Shown here in pieces: positions 15,218 through 24,909 of a stretch of 64,000 nucleotides of DNA (its first letter is position 1; the number at the start of each line of letters is the position of its first letter). Below the pieces are notes generated by a model. It was not told the DNA's origin. It worked only from the letters and a program-made list of their open reading frames with translations, and ran no database searches. Source of the DNA: Curtobacterium sp. MCSS17_008 (GTDB lineage Bacteria > Actinomycetota > Actinomycetes > Actinomycetales > Microbacteriaceae); contig NZ_QKSM01000003.1 in assembly GCF_003234185.1 (NCBI RefSeq), forward strand, positions 1 to 64,000, written 5' to 3'. The translations under genes were made by a program, and so were the position numbers.

Positions 15218-16609
15218 GTGACCCCAGTACCAACACGACCCCCCGGAACGACGGGAGCCGCGCCTCCCGGCCGGGACGGACACCGTGGACCGAGCCGACG
15301 CGACCTGCTCCGCTGGGGTGCCGCCGCCGGCGGCGCGTTCGCACTGAGCGGGTTGCTCGCCGCCTGCTCGCCGCAGTCCACCGCGGCGGTCCGCTCGGGC
15401 AGGGCGGATCTGTCCTTCTGGACGCACGACCCCGGCTACGAGAAGTTCTTCACCGAGGCGCTGCCCGTCGCCGACCGGAGGTCCCGCTTCGACTACGCCC
15501 TCGACATCACCACCATCGCAGCGGCGGACATCCCGACGAAGGTCATCGCGCAGGCGGTGGCGGGGACGGGGACGCCGGACGTCGCGGGCCTGGAGATCGG
15601 CGCGTTCTGCCGGATGCTCCGCGGCGACATCGCGAGGGAGCTGCTGAGCGACCTGTCGCCGTCGGTCGCATCGAAGCAGGACGACCTGATCCAGGCGCGC
15701 CTGACGCCGTTCTCGAAGGACGGCCGCCTGTACGCGCTCGACTCGGACACCCCGCTGTGCGTCTACTACCACCGCGCCGATCGGTTCCGCGAGCTCGGGA
15801 TCCCCGACGACCTGAACACGTGGGAGGAGACGATGGAGGTCGGCGCGAAGCTCAACGAGAGCAAGGGCGTCTCGCTGCACGCGGTCGCGGTGACCGACCC
15901 GGGCGGCACGCTGCAGAGCTACCAGATCCTGCTGCTGCAGCGTGGCGGCGACCTGTACGACGAGTCCGGCGACATCGCGATCCAGACGCCCGAGGCCGAG
16001 CGCACCCTGCAGTTCCTGGTCGACGGCGTGCAGTCCGGGGCGATCGCCACGGTCGCCGACATGTACGGACCGAGCCTGCAGTCCGGGCTGAAGGGCGGGA
16101 CGATCCTGGCGGTCGACATGCCCTCCTGGTACGCGAGCTACGGCATCAAGCCCAACGTGCCCGAGCAGGAGGGCAAGTGGCGGGTCCGCAACCTGCCGCG
16201 GTTCGCCGGCGGCGGCAGCACCACGAGCGTCGGCGGCGGGACGGGCTTCGCGGTGCTCCGAGACAAGCCGCTGACGCAGGCCGGCATCGACCTCGTGCTC
16301 GCCGCGTACCTCGACCCCGACCAGCAGGTGAAGCGGTACGAGGACCTCGGGTACCTGCCGACCCTCCGCTCGGTGTACGACGACCCGAGGCTCGCAGCGC
16401 TGAGCGACCCGTACTTCGGTGGGCAGCAGCTGTTCGGCGTCTACAGGTCGGTCATCGACGACGTGCCCTCGCAGCACCAGAGTGCGAACGCCGCGATCCT
16501 GCAGACCGTGCTGAGCGGCTACCTCATCAAGGCCTACAAGGGCCAGATCTCCCCGAAGCAGGCGCTCGACGCCGCTGCGGCCGACTTCCGCGGTCAGACC
16601 CGCGCCTGA
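15218..16609 (+). CDS. ABC sugar importer, substrate-binding lipoprotein
   Basis: A 463-residue extracellular solute-binding protein (family 1). The N-terminus has a twin-arginine motif (SRRDLLRWGAAAGGAF, Arg27-Arg28) and lipobox LLAAC (Cys50), so Tat export followed by lipid anchoring is likely. The mature part has SFWTHDPGYEKFF and YYHRADRFRELGI, typical of sugar-binding proteins. The GTG at 15218 has CAGGAG upstream; the GTG at 15152 falls inside the operator and is rejected. First gene of an operon with two permeases and a GH42 beta-galactosidase. No ATPase is present, so a shared MsiK-like ATPase must power it. Confidence 0.92.
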   Translation: MTPVPTRPPGTTGAAPPGRDGHRGPSRRDLLRWGAAAGGAFALSGLLAACSPQSTAAVRSGRADLSFWTHDPGYEKFFTEALPVADRRSRFDYALDITTIAAADIPTKVIAQAVAGTGTPDVAGLEIGAFCRMLRGDIARELLSDLSPSVASKQDDLIQARLTPFSKDGRLYALDSDTPLCVYYHRADRFRELGIPDDLNTWEETMEVGAKLNESKGVSLHAVAVTDPGGTLQSYQILLLQRGGDLYDESGDIAIQTPEAERTLQFLVDGVQSGAIATVADMYGPSLQSGLKGGTILAVDMPSWYASYGIKPNVPEQEGKWRVRNLPRFAGGGSTTSVGGGTGFAVLRDKPLTQAGIDLVLAAYLDPDQQVKRYEDLGYLPTLRSVYDDPRLAALSDPYFGGQQLFGVYRSVIDDVPSQHQSANAAILQTVLSGYLIKAYKGQISPKQALDAAAADFRGQTRA

Positions 16610-16620
16610 GGAGGACGACG

Positions 16621-17574
16621 TTGTCCACATCCACCGCCACCGGCATCCCGGTCTCCGCAACCCGCGGCGCTGCCTACCCACCGGCCGGCCGTCGCCGTCG
16701 ACTGAACACCAACGGCGGCAGCGCCCCGTACCTGTTCATCGCGCCGTTCTACGTGCTGTACGCCCTGTTCATGATCGTGCCGGTGCTCGCCGCCGTGTAC
16801 CTGTCGCTCACCGAGTGGGTGGGTCTCGGCTCACCGAACTGGGTCGGGCTGCGGAACTACGCGAACCTGTTCCGGGACACGAGCTTCGGCACGGCCCTGG
16901 TGAACTCGCTGATCTACACGCTCATCGCCGTGTTCGTCATCGTGCCCGTCTCGCTCCTCGTCGCGCAGGCGCTCAACGCCAAGGGGCTCCGAGCGCGCGA
17001 CCTGTTCCGCGTGACCTTCTTCATCCCGATGGTGCTGTCGCCGATCGTCATCGCGCTCATCTACAGCCTGGTGTTCGACACGAACTACGGGCTGCTCAAC
17101 GCCACGCTCAAGGCGCTGTTCGGGCTGCCGAACACCGACTGGCTCGGCGACCCGACGCTCGCGAAGGTCGCGATCGGCTTCGTGCTGCTCTGGCGCACGG
17201 TCGGCTACCTGACGATCTTCTTCCTCGCCGCGCTGCAGAACGTCTCGCCGGAGCAGTACGAAGCCGCCTCGCTCGACGGGGCCGGGACCTTCCGGAAGTT
17301 CACGAACGTCACGCTGCCGGCGATCCGCCCGGTCACCGCCTTCGTGGTGGTGACGAGCTTCATCAGTGCCGCGCAGCTCTTCGACGAGCCCTACCTGCTC
17401 ACGAGGGGCGGTCCGGGTGAGGCGACGCTCTCCGTCGCCATGTTCATCTACCGCGCCGCCTTCGAACGGCAGCAGTTCGGCTACGCGGCCGCCGCCGGCG
17501 TCGTCCTGTTCGTCGTCGTGTTCGGCGTCAGCCAGATCCTCAACCGCGCACTCGCCATCGGGAGGGACGCATGA
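16621..17574 (+). CDS. ABC sugar importer permease (MalF type)
   Basis: A 317-residue inner-membrane permease with six or seven helices. The EAA loop is YEAASLDGAGTFRKFTNVTL, where it contacts the ATPase. The start is TTG at 16621 with GAGGAGG six bases upstream; no ATG or GTG fits. Its stop overlaps the next ATG (ATGA), so the two permeases are made together. Substrate is probably a beta-galactoside oligosaccharide, judged from the GH42 gene. Confidence 0.93.
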   Translation: MSTSTATGIPVSATRGAAYPPAGRRRRLNTNGGSAPYLFIAPFYVLYALFMIVPVLAAVYLSLTEWVGLGSPNWVGLRNYANLFRDTSFGTALVNSLIYTLIAVFVIVPVSLLVAQALNAKGLRARDLFRVTFFIPMVLSPIVIALIYSLVFDTNYGLLNATLKALFGLPNTDWLGDPTLAKVAIGFVLLWRTVGYLTIFFLAALQNVSPEQYEAASLDGAGTFRKFTNVTLPAIRPVTAFVVVTSFISAAQLFDEPYLLTRGGPGEATLSVAMFIYRAAFERQQFGYAAAAGVVLFVVVFGVSQILNRALAIGRDA

Positions 17575-18470
17575 CCGCCACCGTCACCGAGGCCGTGACC
17601 ACCGGGGGCAGCGCACGCCGTCCCCGGTCCGGCCCGCCGCGCACCCCCGGGTGGATCGCCCGCCGCGGCCTGCTCTACGCCACGCTCGTGGTGCTGCTGC
17701 TCGTGTTCGTGTTCCCGCTGCTCTGGGCGTTGTCGGGCTCCTTCAAGCGTCGTGGCGACATCTTCTCCACGCCGCCCACGCTGGTCCCGAGCTCGGCAAC
17801 CGGCGAGAACTACGTGAACCTGCTCACGACGCAGCCGTTCTGGGCCTGGTTCGGCATCAGCGTCGGCACCGCCGTGATCGCCACCGTCGTGTCGGTCTTC
17901 GTCTGCGCGATGGCCGGGTACGGGTTCGCGAAGTTCCGGTTCCGCGGCAAGCGGGTCCTGTTCGCGGTGATGTTCTCGTCGCTTTCGGTCCCGTTCGCGG
18001 TGATCCTCGTGCCGCTCTTCATCCTCGTGGTGAAGTCGGGGCTCGCGAACCCCTGGTTCTCGCTCATCGTGCCGTGGGTGGCGCCGGCGTTCGGGATCTT
18101 CATGATGCAGCAGTTCATCACCCAGTCGATCCCGGACGAGATCATCGAGGCCGCGCGCATCGACGGCAACTCGGAGTTCGGGACGTTCCGTCGGGTGGTG
18201 CTCCCACTGCTCCGGCCGTCCCTCGGGGCGCTCGCCGTGTGGAGCTTCCTGCAGAGCTACAACTCGTTCCTCTGGCCCCTCGTGCTCGTGTCGGACTCCG
18301 ACCAGTACACGCTGCCGCTCGGGTTGAACGCGATCTTCGCTTCGGAGAACCGGTCGTACGACCTGGTGCTCGCCGGCGCCGTGCTGGCGAGCGTGCCGAC
18401 GATCCTCGTCTTCCTGCTCCTCCGGAAGCAGCTGCTCGACGGCCTCACCGCGGGAGCGGTGAAGGGATGA
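17571..18470 (+). CDS. ABC sugar importer permease (MalG type)
   Basis: A 299-residue permease with a basic N-terminal tail and about six helices. The EAA loop is EAARIDGNSEFGTFRRVVLP, and the C-terminus GLTAGAVKG is typical of MalG-like subunits. It overlaps the MalF-like gene upstream and the GH42 gene downstream by four bases each, so the operon is tightly coupled. Confidence 0.93.
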   Translation: MTATVTEAVTTGGSARRPRSGPPRTPGWIARRGLLYATLVVLLLVFVFPLLWALSGSFKRRGDIFSTPPTLVPSSATGENYVNLLTTQPFWAWFGISVGTAVIATVVSVFVCAMAGYGFAKFRFRGKRVLFAVMFSSLSVPFAVILVPLFILVVKSGLANPWFSLIVPWVAPAFGIFMMQQFITQSIPDEIIEAARIDGNSEFGTFRRVVLPLLRPSLGALAVWSFLQSYNSFLWPLVLVSDSDQYTLPLGLNAIFASENRSYDLVLAGAVLASVPTILVFLLLRKQLLDGLTAGAVKG

Positions 18471-20650
18471 ACGACTTCACGCCAGCCGGGACCGCATCCG
18501 CCGACCCCGGCCCTCTGACCCACCGCACCACGAACGGAGCACCCAGCACCATGCAGCACGACCGCGTCCTCTTCGGCGCCGCGTACTACCACGAGTACCA
18601 GCCCACCCCACGGCTCGACGAGGACATGCGCCTCATGCAGGAGGCCGGCTTCTCGGTCATCCGGGTCGGCGAGTCCGTCTGGAGCACCTGGGAGCCGGAG
18701 AACGGCCGGTTCGAGCTCGAGTGGCTCGCGCCCGTGCTCGACGCGGCCCACGAGCACGGCATCGGCGTGATCCTCGGCACGCCGACCTACGCGCTGCCGA
18801 TGTGGCTCGCCCGCATCGTGCCCGAGGTGAACGTGCGACGCCGGACCGCGGGGGAGCCGATCGGCTGGGGCGCCCGCCAGGAGATCGACCACGCCCACCC
18901 GGCGTTCCTCTTCCACGCCGAGCGGGTCATCCGGAAGATCCTCGCGCGGTACGCCGAGCACCCGGCCGTCATCGGCTACCAGGTCGACAACGAGCCGGGC
19001 AACGAGCTCATCGCCAACCCGGAGGTCTTCCAGCGCTTCGTCGACCACCTCCGCCACACCTACGGCAGCGTCGAGCGGATCAACGAGGAGTGGGGCCTCA
19101 CCTACTGGTCCCACCGCCTGTCGACCTGGGCGGACCTCTGGACGCCGGACGGCAACGTCCAGCCGCAGTACGACCTGGCGTGGCGCCGGTTCCAGGCGTC
19201 CCTCACGACCGACTTCATCGCCTGGCAGGCCGAGATCGTCCGCGAGTACGCCCGCGAGGACCAGTTCGTCACCACGTGCATCTCGTACGAGCGACCGACG
19301 GTGGAGGACGACGCCCTGACCCGGTCCCTCGACGTCACGGCGGGCAACCCGTACTACCGCATGCAGGACGCCCTCGAGCTGCCGAACACCGACGAGGCGC
19401 CGCAGTACTGGACGTCCTCCGGCGCGTGGTCCGTCGTGGCGACCGGCGACCGGATGTACGGGTCGAAGCAGGCCCCGTTCCTGGTGACCGAGACGAACGC
19501 GCAGGCGATCGGCTTCTCGTGGATGAACGAACCCGCCTACGAGGGCCAGTGGCGGCAGGCCGCCTGGGCGCTCGTCTCCCGCGGTGCATCGATGATCGAG
19601 TACTGGCACTGGCACACGCTGCACTTCGGGGTCGAGACCTACTGGGGCGGGGTGCTGCCGCACTCGCAGCAGCCGGGCCGCACGTACGACGAGATCGCCC
19701 GCATCGGCGCCGAGTTCCAGCACGCGGGGGACCGGGTCGCCGGGCTCCGGCCGCACGCGGACGTCGCCCTGCTCTTCTCGAACGAGTCGAAGTGGGCGCT
19801 GAACGAGCACCCCGCGCTCGGCGACGGTCCGGAGCCCGACCGGCGCTCGTGGCAGACCGTGTACGACGCGTTCGCTCGGGGGGTCTTCGAGGCCGGACTC
19901 CAGGCGAACACCGTGCACCCGTCGCAGGTGTTCGACCGCGACCCCGCCGCGTTCGCCCGGGAGCGTCCGGTGCTCGTCGCGGCGGCCTTCACCATCGCGA
20001 CCGACGCCCAGCTGCAGTGGCTCGCGGACTACGCCGCCGCCGGCGGGCACCTGGTCGTCGGGATCCGCACCGGCTACGAGGACCAGGAGGCCCGAGCCCG
20101 ACTCGAGCGCAAGCCGGCCTTCCTCGACGTCGCCGCCGGCGTGCACTACGACGAGTTCAGCAACCTCGGACGTCGTGTCCCGGTGTCCGCCGGTCCAGCT
20201 GCGGCGACGCACGGGTTCGCGGTGCCGACCGGCGCGACGGCGACCCGGTGGGCGGACGGGCTGCTCGTCGACGACGCCGACGTGCTCGTCGGCTACGACC
20301 ACCCGCACCACGGGCGCTTCGCCGCCGTGACCACCCGTGCACACGGTGCGGGGCGGGTCACCTACGTCGGGACGGTGCCGGACCCGGCGCTCGCCGCTGC
20401 GATCGCCGCCTGGGCGGTCGAGCAGGGGAGCGGGTCGACGGCCTGGCTGCCGCAGACCGGGACGCAGTCGGTGCAGAGCGCCACGAACGCCCGCGGCGAG
20501 ACCGTCCACGTCGTGCACAACTGGTCGTGGACGCCGAGCACCTACACGGTGCAGGCGGACGCGGAGGACGTGACGAGTGGAACTGCCCTGTCCGCCGGGA
20601 CCGAGTTGACGCTCGGCGCGTGGGACGTGCGGGTGCTGGCGGTGCGCTAG
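18467..20650 (+). CDS. GH42 beta-galactosidase
   Basis: A 727-residue cytoplasmic enzyme. The GH42 domain starts at about residue 33 (VLFGAAYYHEYQP). The acid/base Glu176 lies in DNEPGN and the nucleophile Glu342 in TETNAQ. A trimerisation and a C-terminal beta domain follow. It hydrolyses terminal beta-galactosides from plant or host oligosaccharides. No signal peptide is present, so substrate must come through the ABC importer. The ATG at 18467 overlaps the permease stop. A second ATG at 18551, nearer the family start, would remove 28 unconserved residues and cannot be excluded. Confidence 0.93.
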   Translation: MNDFTPAGTASADPGPLTHRTTNGAPSTMQHDRVLFGAAYYHEYQPTPRLDEDMRLMQEAGFSVIRVGESVWSTWEPENGRFELEWLAPVLDAAHEHGIGVILGTPTYALPMWLARIVPEVNVRRRTAGEPIGWGARQEIDHAHPAFLFHAERVIRKILARYAEHPAVIGYQVDNEPGNELIANPEVFQRFVDHLRHTYGSVERINEEWGLTYWSHRLSTWADLWTPDGNVQPQYDLAWRRFQASLTTDFIAWQAEIVREYAREDQFVTTCISYERPTVEDDALTRSLDVTAGNPYYRMQDALELPNTDEAPQYWTSSGAWSVVATGDRMYGSKQAPFLVTETNAQAIGFSWMNEPAYEGQWRQAAWALVSRGASMIEYWHWHTLHFGVETYWGGVLPHSQQPGRTYDEIARIGAEFQHAGDRVAGLRPHADVALLFSNESKWALNEHPALGDGPEPDRRSWQTVYDAFARGVFEAGLQANTVHPSQVFDRDPAAFARERPVLVAAAFTIATDAQLQWLADYAAAGGHLVVGIRTGYEDQEARARLERKPAFLDVAAGVHYDEFSNLGRRVPVSAGPAAATHGFAVPTGATATRWADGLLVDDADVLVGYDHPHHGRFAAVTTRAHGAGRVTYVGTVPDPALAAAIAAWAVEQGSGSTAWLPQTGTQSVQSATNARGETVHVVHNWSWTPSTYTVQADAEDVTSGTALSAGTELTLGAWDVRVLAVR

Positions 20651-20663
20651 TCGCGGGTGCCAT

Positions 20664-20707
20664 CGGACGGGAGGCGCGGCACCAGCCGGCACCGTGCCTC
20701 CCGTCCG
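20664..20707. terminator. Palindromic bidirectional terminator repeat
   Basis: CGGACGGGAGGC and GCCTCCCGTCCG form the outer arms of a 44-nt near-perfect palindrome between the convergent GH42 and ABC exporter genes, three bases from the latter's stop. It is a member of the repeat family in this window. Confidence 0.85.
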
Positions 20708-20710
20708 TCG

Positions 20711-22621
20711 CTAGCGGACGCCGCCCTCGCGCGCCGGCTGCGGGTCCGGCGCTTGGTCCGCCTGCACCGCGAACTGGGTCCGGTGCAGCTCCTCGTACCG
20801 ACCGCCGGCCGCCAGGAGCTCGTCGTGCGTCCCGCGCTCGACGACCGCCCCGTCCTCGACGACCAGGATGAGGTCCGCGCTCCGGATGGTCGACAGCCGG
20901 TGCGCGATCACCATCGCGGTCCTGCCGTCGAGCGCCTCGCTCAGGGCGGCCTGCACGGCGGCCTCGGACGTGGAGTCGAGCGCCGCCGTCGCCTCGTCGA
21001 GGATCACGACACGGGGCTGTGCGAGCAGGAGCCGGGCGATGGTCATGCGCTGGCGCTCGCCGCCGGACAGTCGGTAGCCGCGCTCGCCGACCATGGTGTC
21101 GAGCTGGTCGGGCAGTGATCGGATGAGCGGCTCGAGGCGCGCACGTCGCACGGCGTCCCAGACCTCGTCGTCGGTGGCCTCGGGCCGGGCGAGCCGGAGG
21201 TTGGCGCCGATGGTCTCGTGGAACAGGTGGCCGTCCTGCGTCACCATGCCCATCGTGTGGCGCAGCGACTCGAAGGTGACGTCGCGCACGTCCGTCCCCG
21301 CCAGGCGGACCGCGCCGCTGTCGACGTCGTAGAGGCGCGCGAGCAGCTGCGCGATCGTGGACTTGCCCGCGCCGGAGGAACCGACCAGGGCGACGGTCTG
21401 CCCCGGCTCGATGCGGAACGAGACGCCGTGCAGGACCTCGTCGCCGCCGCGGGTGTCGAGTGTGGAGACCTCCTCCAGTGAGGCGAGGGAGACCTTGTCG
21501 GCCGATGGGTAGGCGAACCGCACGTCGTCGAACTCGACCGCGACCGGGCCGTCGGGCAGGGCGACGGCGTCGGGCTTCTCCTGGATGAGCGGCCGGAGGT
21601 CGAGCACCTCGAAGACGCGCTCGAAGCTGACGACGGCGCTCATGATCTCGACGCGGGCGTTCGCCAGGCTGGTCAGTGGTGCGTACAGGCGGGTGAGCAG
21701 CAGCGCGAGGGTGACGACGTCACCCGTGTTCAGCCGGCCGCCGAGCGCGAGCGCGCCGCCGAGGCCGTAGACGAGCGCGAGGGCGAGCGCCGAGACGAGC
21801 ATGAGCGCGGTGACGAAGACGAACTGCAGCATCGCGGTGCGGACGCCGATGTCGCGGACGCGCGCGGCGCGGACGCGGAACTCCTCGGCCTCTTCGTCGG
21901 GGCGACCGAACAGCTTGACGAGGGTGGCGCCCGGCGCGGAGAAGCGCTCGGTCATCTGTGTGCTCATCGCGGAGTTGTGGTCGGCGGCCTCGCGGCGGAG
22001 TGCGGCGAGGCGGCTGCCCATCCGCCGTGCGGGGATGAGGAAGACGGGGAGCATGACGACGGCGATGACCGTCACGAGCCACGACGTGCTGAGCATGACG
22101 ACCAGGGTGAGCACGAGCGCCACGGAGTTCGTGACGACGCCGGAGAGCGTGCCGCTGAAGGCCTGCTGCGCGCCGATCACGTCGTTGTTGAGCCGGCTGA
22201 CGAGGGCGCCCGTGCGGGTGCGGGTGAAGAAGGCGATCGGCATCTTCTGCACGTGGTCGAACACGGCGGTGCGGAGGTCGAGGATCACGCCCTCGCCGAT
22301 CCGCGCCGAGTACCAGCGGGTGAGCAGCGACGAGGCGGCGTCGGCGACGGCCACGAGCGCGATGACCAGGGCCAGCCAGACGATCGTGGAGACGGCACCG
22401 TCGGCGGCGATGACGTCGACGACCTGACCGGCGAGCACCGGTGTCGCGACCGCGAGGAACGCCCCGACGACGGACAGCGCGATGAACACCACGAGCTGCA
22501 CCCGGTACGGCACGGCGAACGTCATGATCCGGCGGAGGGACTCGCGCGAGAATCCGCGACCGCCGTCCTTGGCGGTCGAGATCTTGTAGAGCGAGCTCCA
22601 GGCCGCGCCTTCCATGCTCAT
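20711..22621 (-). CDS. ABC exporter, fused membrane and ATPase domains
   Basis: A 636-residue half-transporter of the ABCB/MsbA type. Six helices lie in the first about 330 residues. The nucleotide-binding domain then has Walker A GSSGAGKST, signature LSGGERQRM, Walker B VVILDEATAALD and the H-loop IAHRLST. It works as a dimer, exporting lipids, peptides or drugs. The ATG at 22621 has GGAAGGA upstream. It is monocistronic between a palindromic terminator and the SipW operon. A short insert before the Walker A (SLASLEEVSTLDTRGGDE) is unusual. Confidence 0.93.
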   Translation of the reverse strand: MSMEGAAWSSLYKISTAKDGGRGFSRESLRRIMTFAVPYRVQLVVFIALSVVGAFLAVATPVLAGQVVDVIAADGAVSTIVWLALVIALVAVADAASSLLTRWYSARIGEGVILDLRTAVFDHVQKMPIAFFTRTRTGALVSRLNNDVIGAQQAFSGTLSGVVTNSVALVLTLVVMLSTSWLVTVIAVVMLPVFLIPARRMGSRLAALRREAADHNSAMSTQMTERFSAPGATLVKLFGRPDEEAEEFRVRAARVRDIGVRTAMLQFVFVTALMLVSALALALVYGLGGALALGGRLNTGDVVTLALLLTRLYAPLTSLANARVEIMSAVVSFERVFEVLDLRPLIQEKPDAVALPDGPVAVEFDDVRFAYPSADKVSLASLEEVSTLDTRGGDEVLHGVSFRIEPGQTVALVGSSGAGKSTIAQLLARLYDVDSGAVRLAGTDVRDVTFESLRHTMGMVTQDGHLFHETIGANLRLARPEATDDEVWDAVRRARLEPLIRSLPDQLDTMVGERGYRLSGGERQRMTIARLLLAQPRVVILDEATAALDSTSEAAVQAALSEALDGRTAMVIAHRLSTIRSADLILVVEDGAVVERGTHDELLAAGGRYEELHRTQFAVQADQAPDPQPAREGGVR

Positions 22622-22892
22622 GGCGGTTCCTTCCGTGGCGACGGGCCCGACGCGGACGTCGGGGCGGCCGCGCTCGGGGTCGTTCCCGTCGGCGGCGGGC
22701 AGGGAGTCAGGATACGGCGGGACCCCTGACGGATGCCCGCCCCGAAGCTCCGGAGGCCGTACCGGGCGCGGGAAGCGTCGACGTGAAGGTCCCTCGTTCT
22801 GGGGGTGAAGGAATCGGATGACACCCGTGTCCGCACTATGGGGGACCGGTAGCTTCCAGGAGTTCCGCGAACCCGAACCGAACGGAAACCTC

Positions 22893-23441
22893 ATGCAGAA
22901 GATCGTCACCGGCACGATCGCCGGCGCGGCTGGCATCGCCCTGCTCCTCGGCGGCGCCGGGAGCTTCGCCCTCTGGAACGACACCGCGAGCGTCCCGCCC
23001 GCGACCGTCGACTCCGGCACGCTCACCCTCTCCGCGAACCCGGACGGCGTCTGGACCGACATCACGAACGGCCGCTCCGACGTGATCGACATCTCGGCCG
23101 TCCGGATGGTGCCCGGCAACCTGTACCAGTTCCACCAGACGATGGACGTCGAAGCCACCGGCGACGACCTCACCGCAGACCTGACCTGGGCGCCTCAGAG
23201 CATCACGGGTGACGACGAGCTGGTCGCCGCTGCGGAGCAGTCGCTCACCGTTGCCTCGGAGAGCGCCTCGCTGCAGCCCGCCGGTCGGACCGCCTGGACC
23301 GTGACGCCGACAGAGGGCACCTCCGTGCTCGACGTCACGTACACGATCGGGCTGTCCTCCGAGGTCACGACCGGCAAGGCTCAGTCGATCGACCTGAGCG
23401 GCCTGACCTTCACGCTGACGCAGAAGCCGATCGAGTCCTGA
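22893..23441 (+). CDS. SipW-type exported protein 1 (alternate signal peptide)
   Basis: A 182-residue protein beginning MQKIVTGTIAGAAGIALLLGG and then AGSFALWND. This is the hydrophobic run followed by small-x-A-x-WxD that marks SipW-dependent (TasA/CalY-like) signal peptides. The mature part is beta-rich and acidic, like TasA-type fibre or surface proteins. It is the first of four genes ending in a SipW-like peptidase, each joined to the next by overlapping stop/start codons. The ribosome site is weak. Likely secreted and cell-surface, perhaps assembling into fibres. Confidence 0.85.
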   Translation: MQKIVTGTIAGAAGIALLLGGAGSFALWNDTASVPPATVDSGTLTLSANPDGVWTDITNGRSDVIDISAVRMVPGNLYQFHQTMDVEATGDDLTADLTWAPQSITGDDELVAAAEQSLTVASESASLQPAGRTAWTVTPTEGTSVLDVTYTIGLSSEVTTGKAQSIDLSGLTFTLTQKPIES

Positions 23442-24025
23442 TGACCCGGCGGGGGCGGCACCGCGGGGGTGATCGGCGGCGGCCGGCCCTCCTCGCCGTG
23501 CCGCTCCTGCTCGCCGTCGTGCTCGGTGGCCTGCTCGGCACCGGCGGGACGAACGCCCTCTGGACCAGCGCGGCGTCCACCTCGGGGTCCACCGTCCGGT
23601 CCGGCACCGCCACCATCGCGGTGAGCCAGCTCTCCGCGATGAACGCGTCCGTGATCGGGCCCGGGGTCGGCACGACGGGGACGTTCACGGTGCGCAACAC
23701 CGGCACGGTGCCGCTGTCCATGCGCGTCGCGGTCACGTCGACGAAGGTGGCGTACGCGGACGGCACGACCCCGGACGCGGTGCTCGCCGAGCTCACGATG
23801 CGCCTGAATGCGGTCGCTTCCGCGTCGGCGTGCCGGTCCGGTGTCGGCGGGGCGACCCAACGGTTGGCGGACTTCGACACCGGCAGCGGGTACTACACCC
23901 TCCCGCGCGGTGTGACCGCGACTGCCTGCGTCGAGGTCGTCCTCGACAGCGATGCACCGCAGTCCGTCGCCGGCGCGGTCACCGACTTCACGGTGACGGT
24001 CACCGGAACACAGGTGGGACCGTGA
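23441..24025 (+). CDS. SipW-type exported protein 2
   Basis: A 194-residue protein with a very basic start (MTRRGRHRGGDRRRP), a hydrophobic run and TNALWTSAAS at the cleavage region, again the SipW-dependent pattern. The mature part is Thr/Val-rich beta sequence (GTFTVRNTGTVPLSMRVAVT) as in TasA-like or Ig-like surface proteins, with a pair of cysteines (SACRSG, TACVEV). Its ATG shares a base with the preceding TGA, so it is coupled. Confidence 0.85.
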   Translation: MTRRGRHRGGDRRRPALLAVPLLLAVVLGGLLGTGGTNALWTSAASTSGSTVRSGTATIAVSQLSAMNASVIGPGVGTTGTFTVRNTGTVPLSMRVAVTSTKVAYADGTTPDAVLAELTMRLNAVASASACRSGVGGATQRLADFDTGSGYYTLPRGVTATACVEVVLDSDAPQSVAGAVTDFTVTVTGTQVGP

Positions 24026-24909
24026 CCGCCCCGGTCCGCGTCATCGCGGTCCTGCTCGCGACCCTCGTCACCATCGCCGTGGGGTCGACCACGGCCTGGG
24101 CGCTGTGGACCACCACCGGCGCGGCCACCTCGAGCGCCGTCATCGGCAAGACGGCCGCCGCGCTCGGCGGCACCAATGCGCTGACCACGACCTTCTCCGC
24201 TGAGATGCCGTCGACCACGATCCCGGTCACGCTCCGCAACGCCGGGACGCTCGCCGGCACCACCTCGACCGCCGTGTCCGTCGTCAACGGCAGCTCGAGC
24301 GCCCTGGCGCAGGCCGTCGCGGTCGACGCGTGGCCCGTGGCGGACCCGGTGTCCTGTTCGACGGACGCGGCCGTCGGTGCCGGCGCGGTCGACGGGACCT
24401 GGGCCTCCCTGCCGAGCATGACGAGCCGGCTCGCAGCCGGCGCCTCGGCCGTGTGGTGCGTCCGCAGCACCGTCACCGACGCTGCGCCCGCCGTGGCGAC
24501 CGCGCACGTACGCCTCCAGCTGACGGTCGCCGTCGGGAGCTGGACGAGCACCACCGCCACCAGCTCCTTCTCCCTCAACACGGGGACCGCCGATCCGACG
24601 TTGACCTGCACGACGGAAGGGACCGACGACAACTACGTCCTCCTCAGCTGGGACGACCCCTACCGCGACGGGGACACGCTGTACCGGGCGTACATCGGAG
24701 ACGTCGGGGTCGGTGAGTCGCAGACGGGGAGTTGGCACCAGATCGACCTCGCGCCGGAACAGCTCCCGACGTCGACGGACGGTCCGCTCACCGTCACGGT
24801 CAGGGCACTCGACGCCGGAGGCGAGCCCACCGCGACCGTCGCCGGCACCGGCACCATCACGCGGTACACGAAGTCGACGGGCTCCCCTGCCCTCCGGTGC
24901 GGCGCGTGA
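24022..24909 (+). CDS. SipW-type exported protein 3 with C-terminal Fn3-like domain
   Basis: A 295-residue protein with a short basic start, hydrophobic helix and TTAWALWTTTGAA, matching the SipW-dependent signal pattern. Two Thr/Ala-rich beta domains follow, with a cysteine pair (VSCSTD, VWCVRS). The end is fibronectin-III-like (NYVLLSWDDPYRDGDTLYRA, ... LTVTVRALDAGG). Probably a surface or fibre-associated partner. The GTG overlaps the previous stop (GTGA). Confidence 0.83.
   Translation: MTAPVRVIAVLLATLVTIAVGSTTAWALWTTTGAATSSAVIGKTAAALGGTNALTTTFSAEMPSTTIPVTLRNAGTLAGTTSTAVSVVNGSSSALAQAVAVDAWPVADPVSCSTDAAVGAGAVDGTWASLPSMTSRLAAGASAVWCVRSTVTDAAPAVATAHVRLQLTVAVGSWTSTTATSSFSLNTGTADPTLTCTTEGTDDNYVLLSWDDPYRDGDTLYRAYIGDVGVGESQTGSWHQIDLAPEQLPTSTDGPLTVTVRALDAGGEPTATVAGTGTITRYTKSTGSPALRCGA

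Noticed and set aside
18257-20692. Very long open frame (about 811 codons) antisense to GH42
   Set aside because: It is a shadow created by the G/C-rich third positions of the GH42 gene. It has no family motif and its composition (Arg/Val/Gly/Asp rich) is typical of such antisense frames.
22622-22892. A longer first gene of the SipW operon starting at 22818
   Set aside because: The upstream codons do not fit a signal peptide, while MQKIVTGTIAGAA at 22893 does. The earlier frame is probably untranslated.
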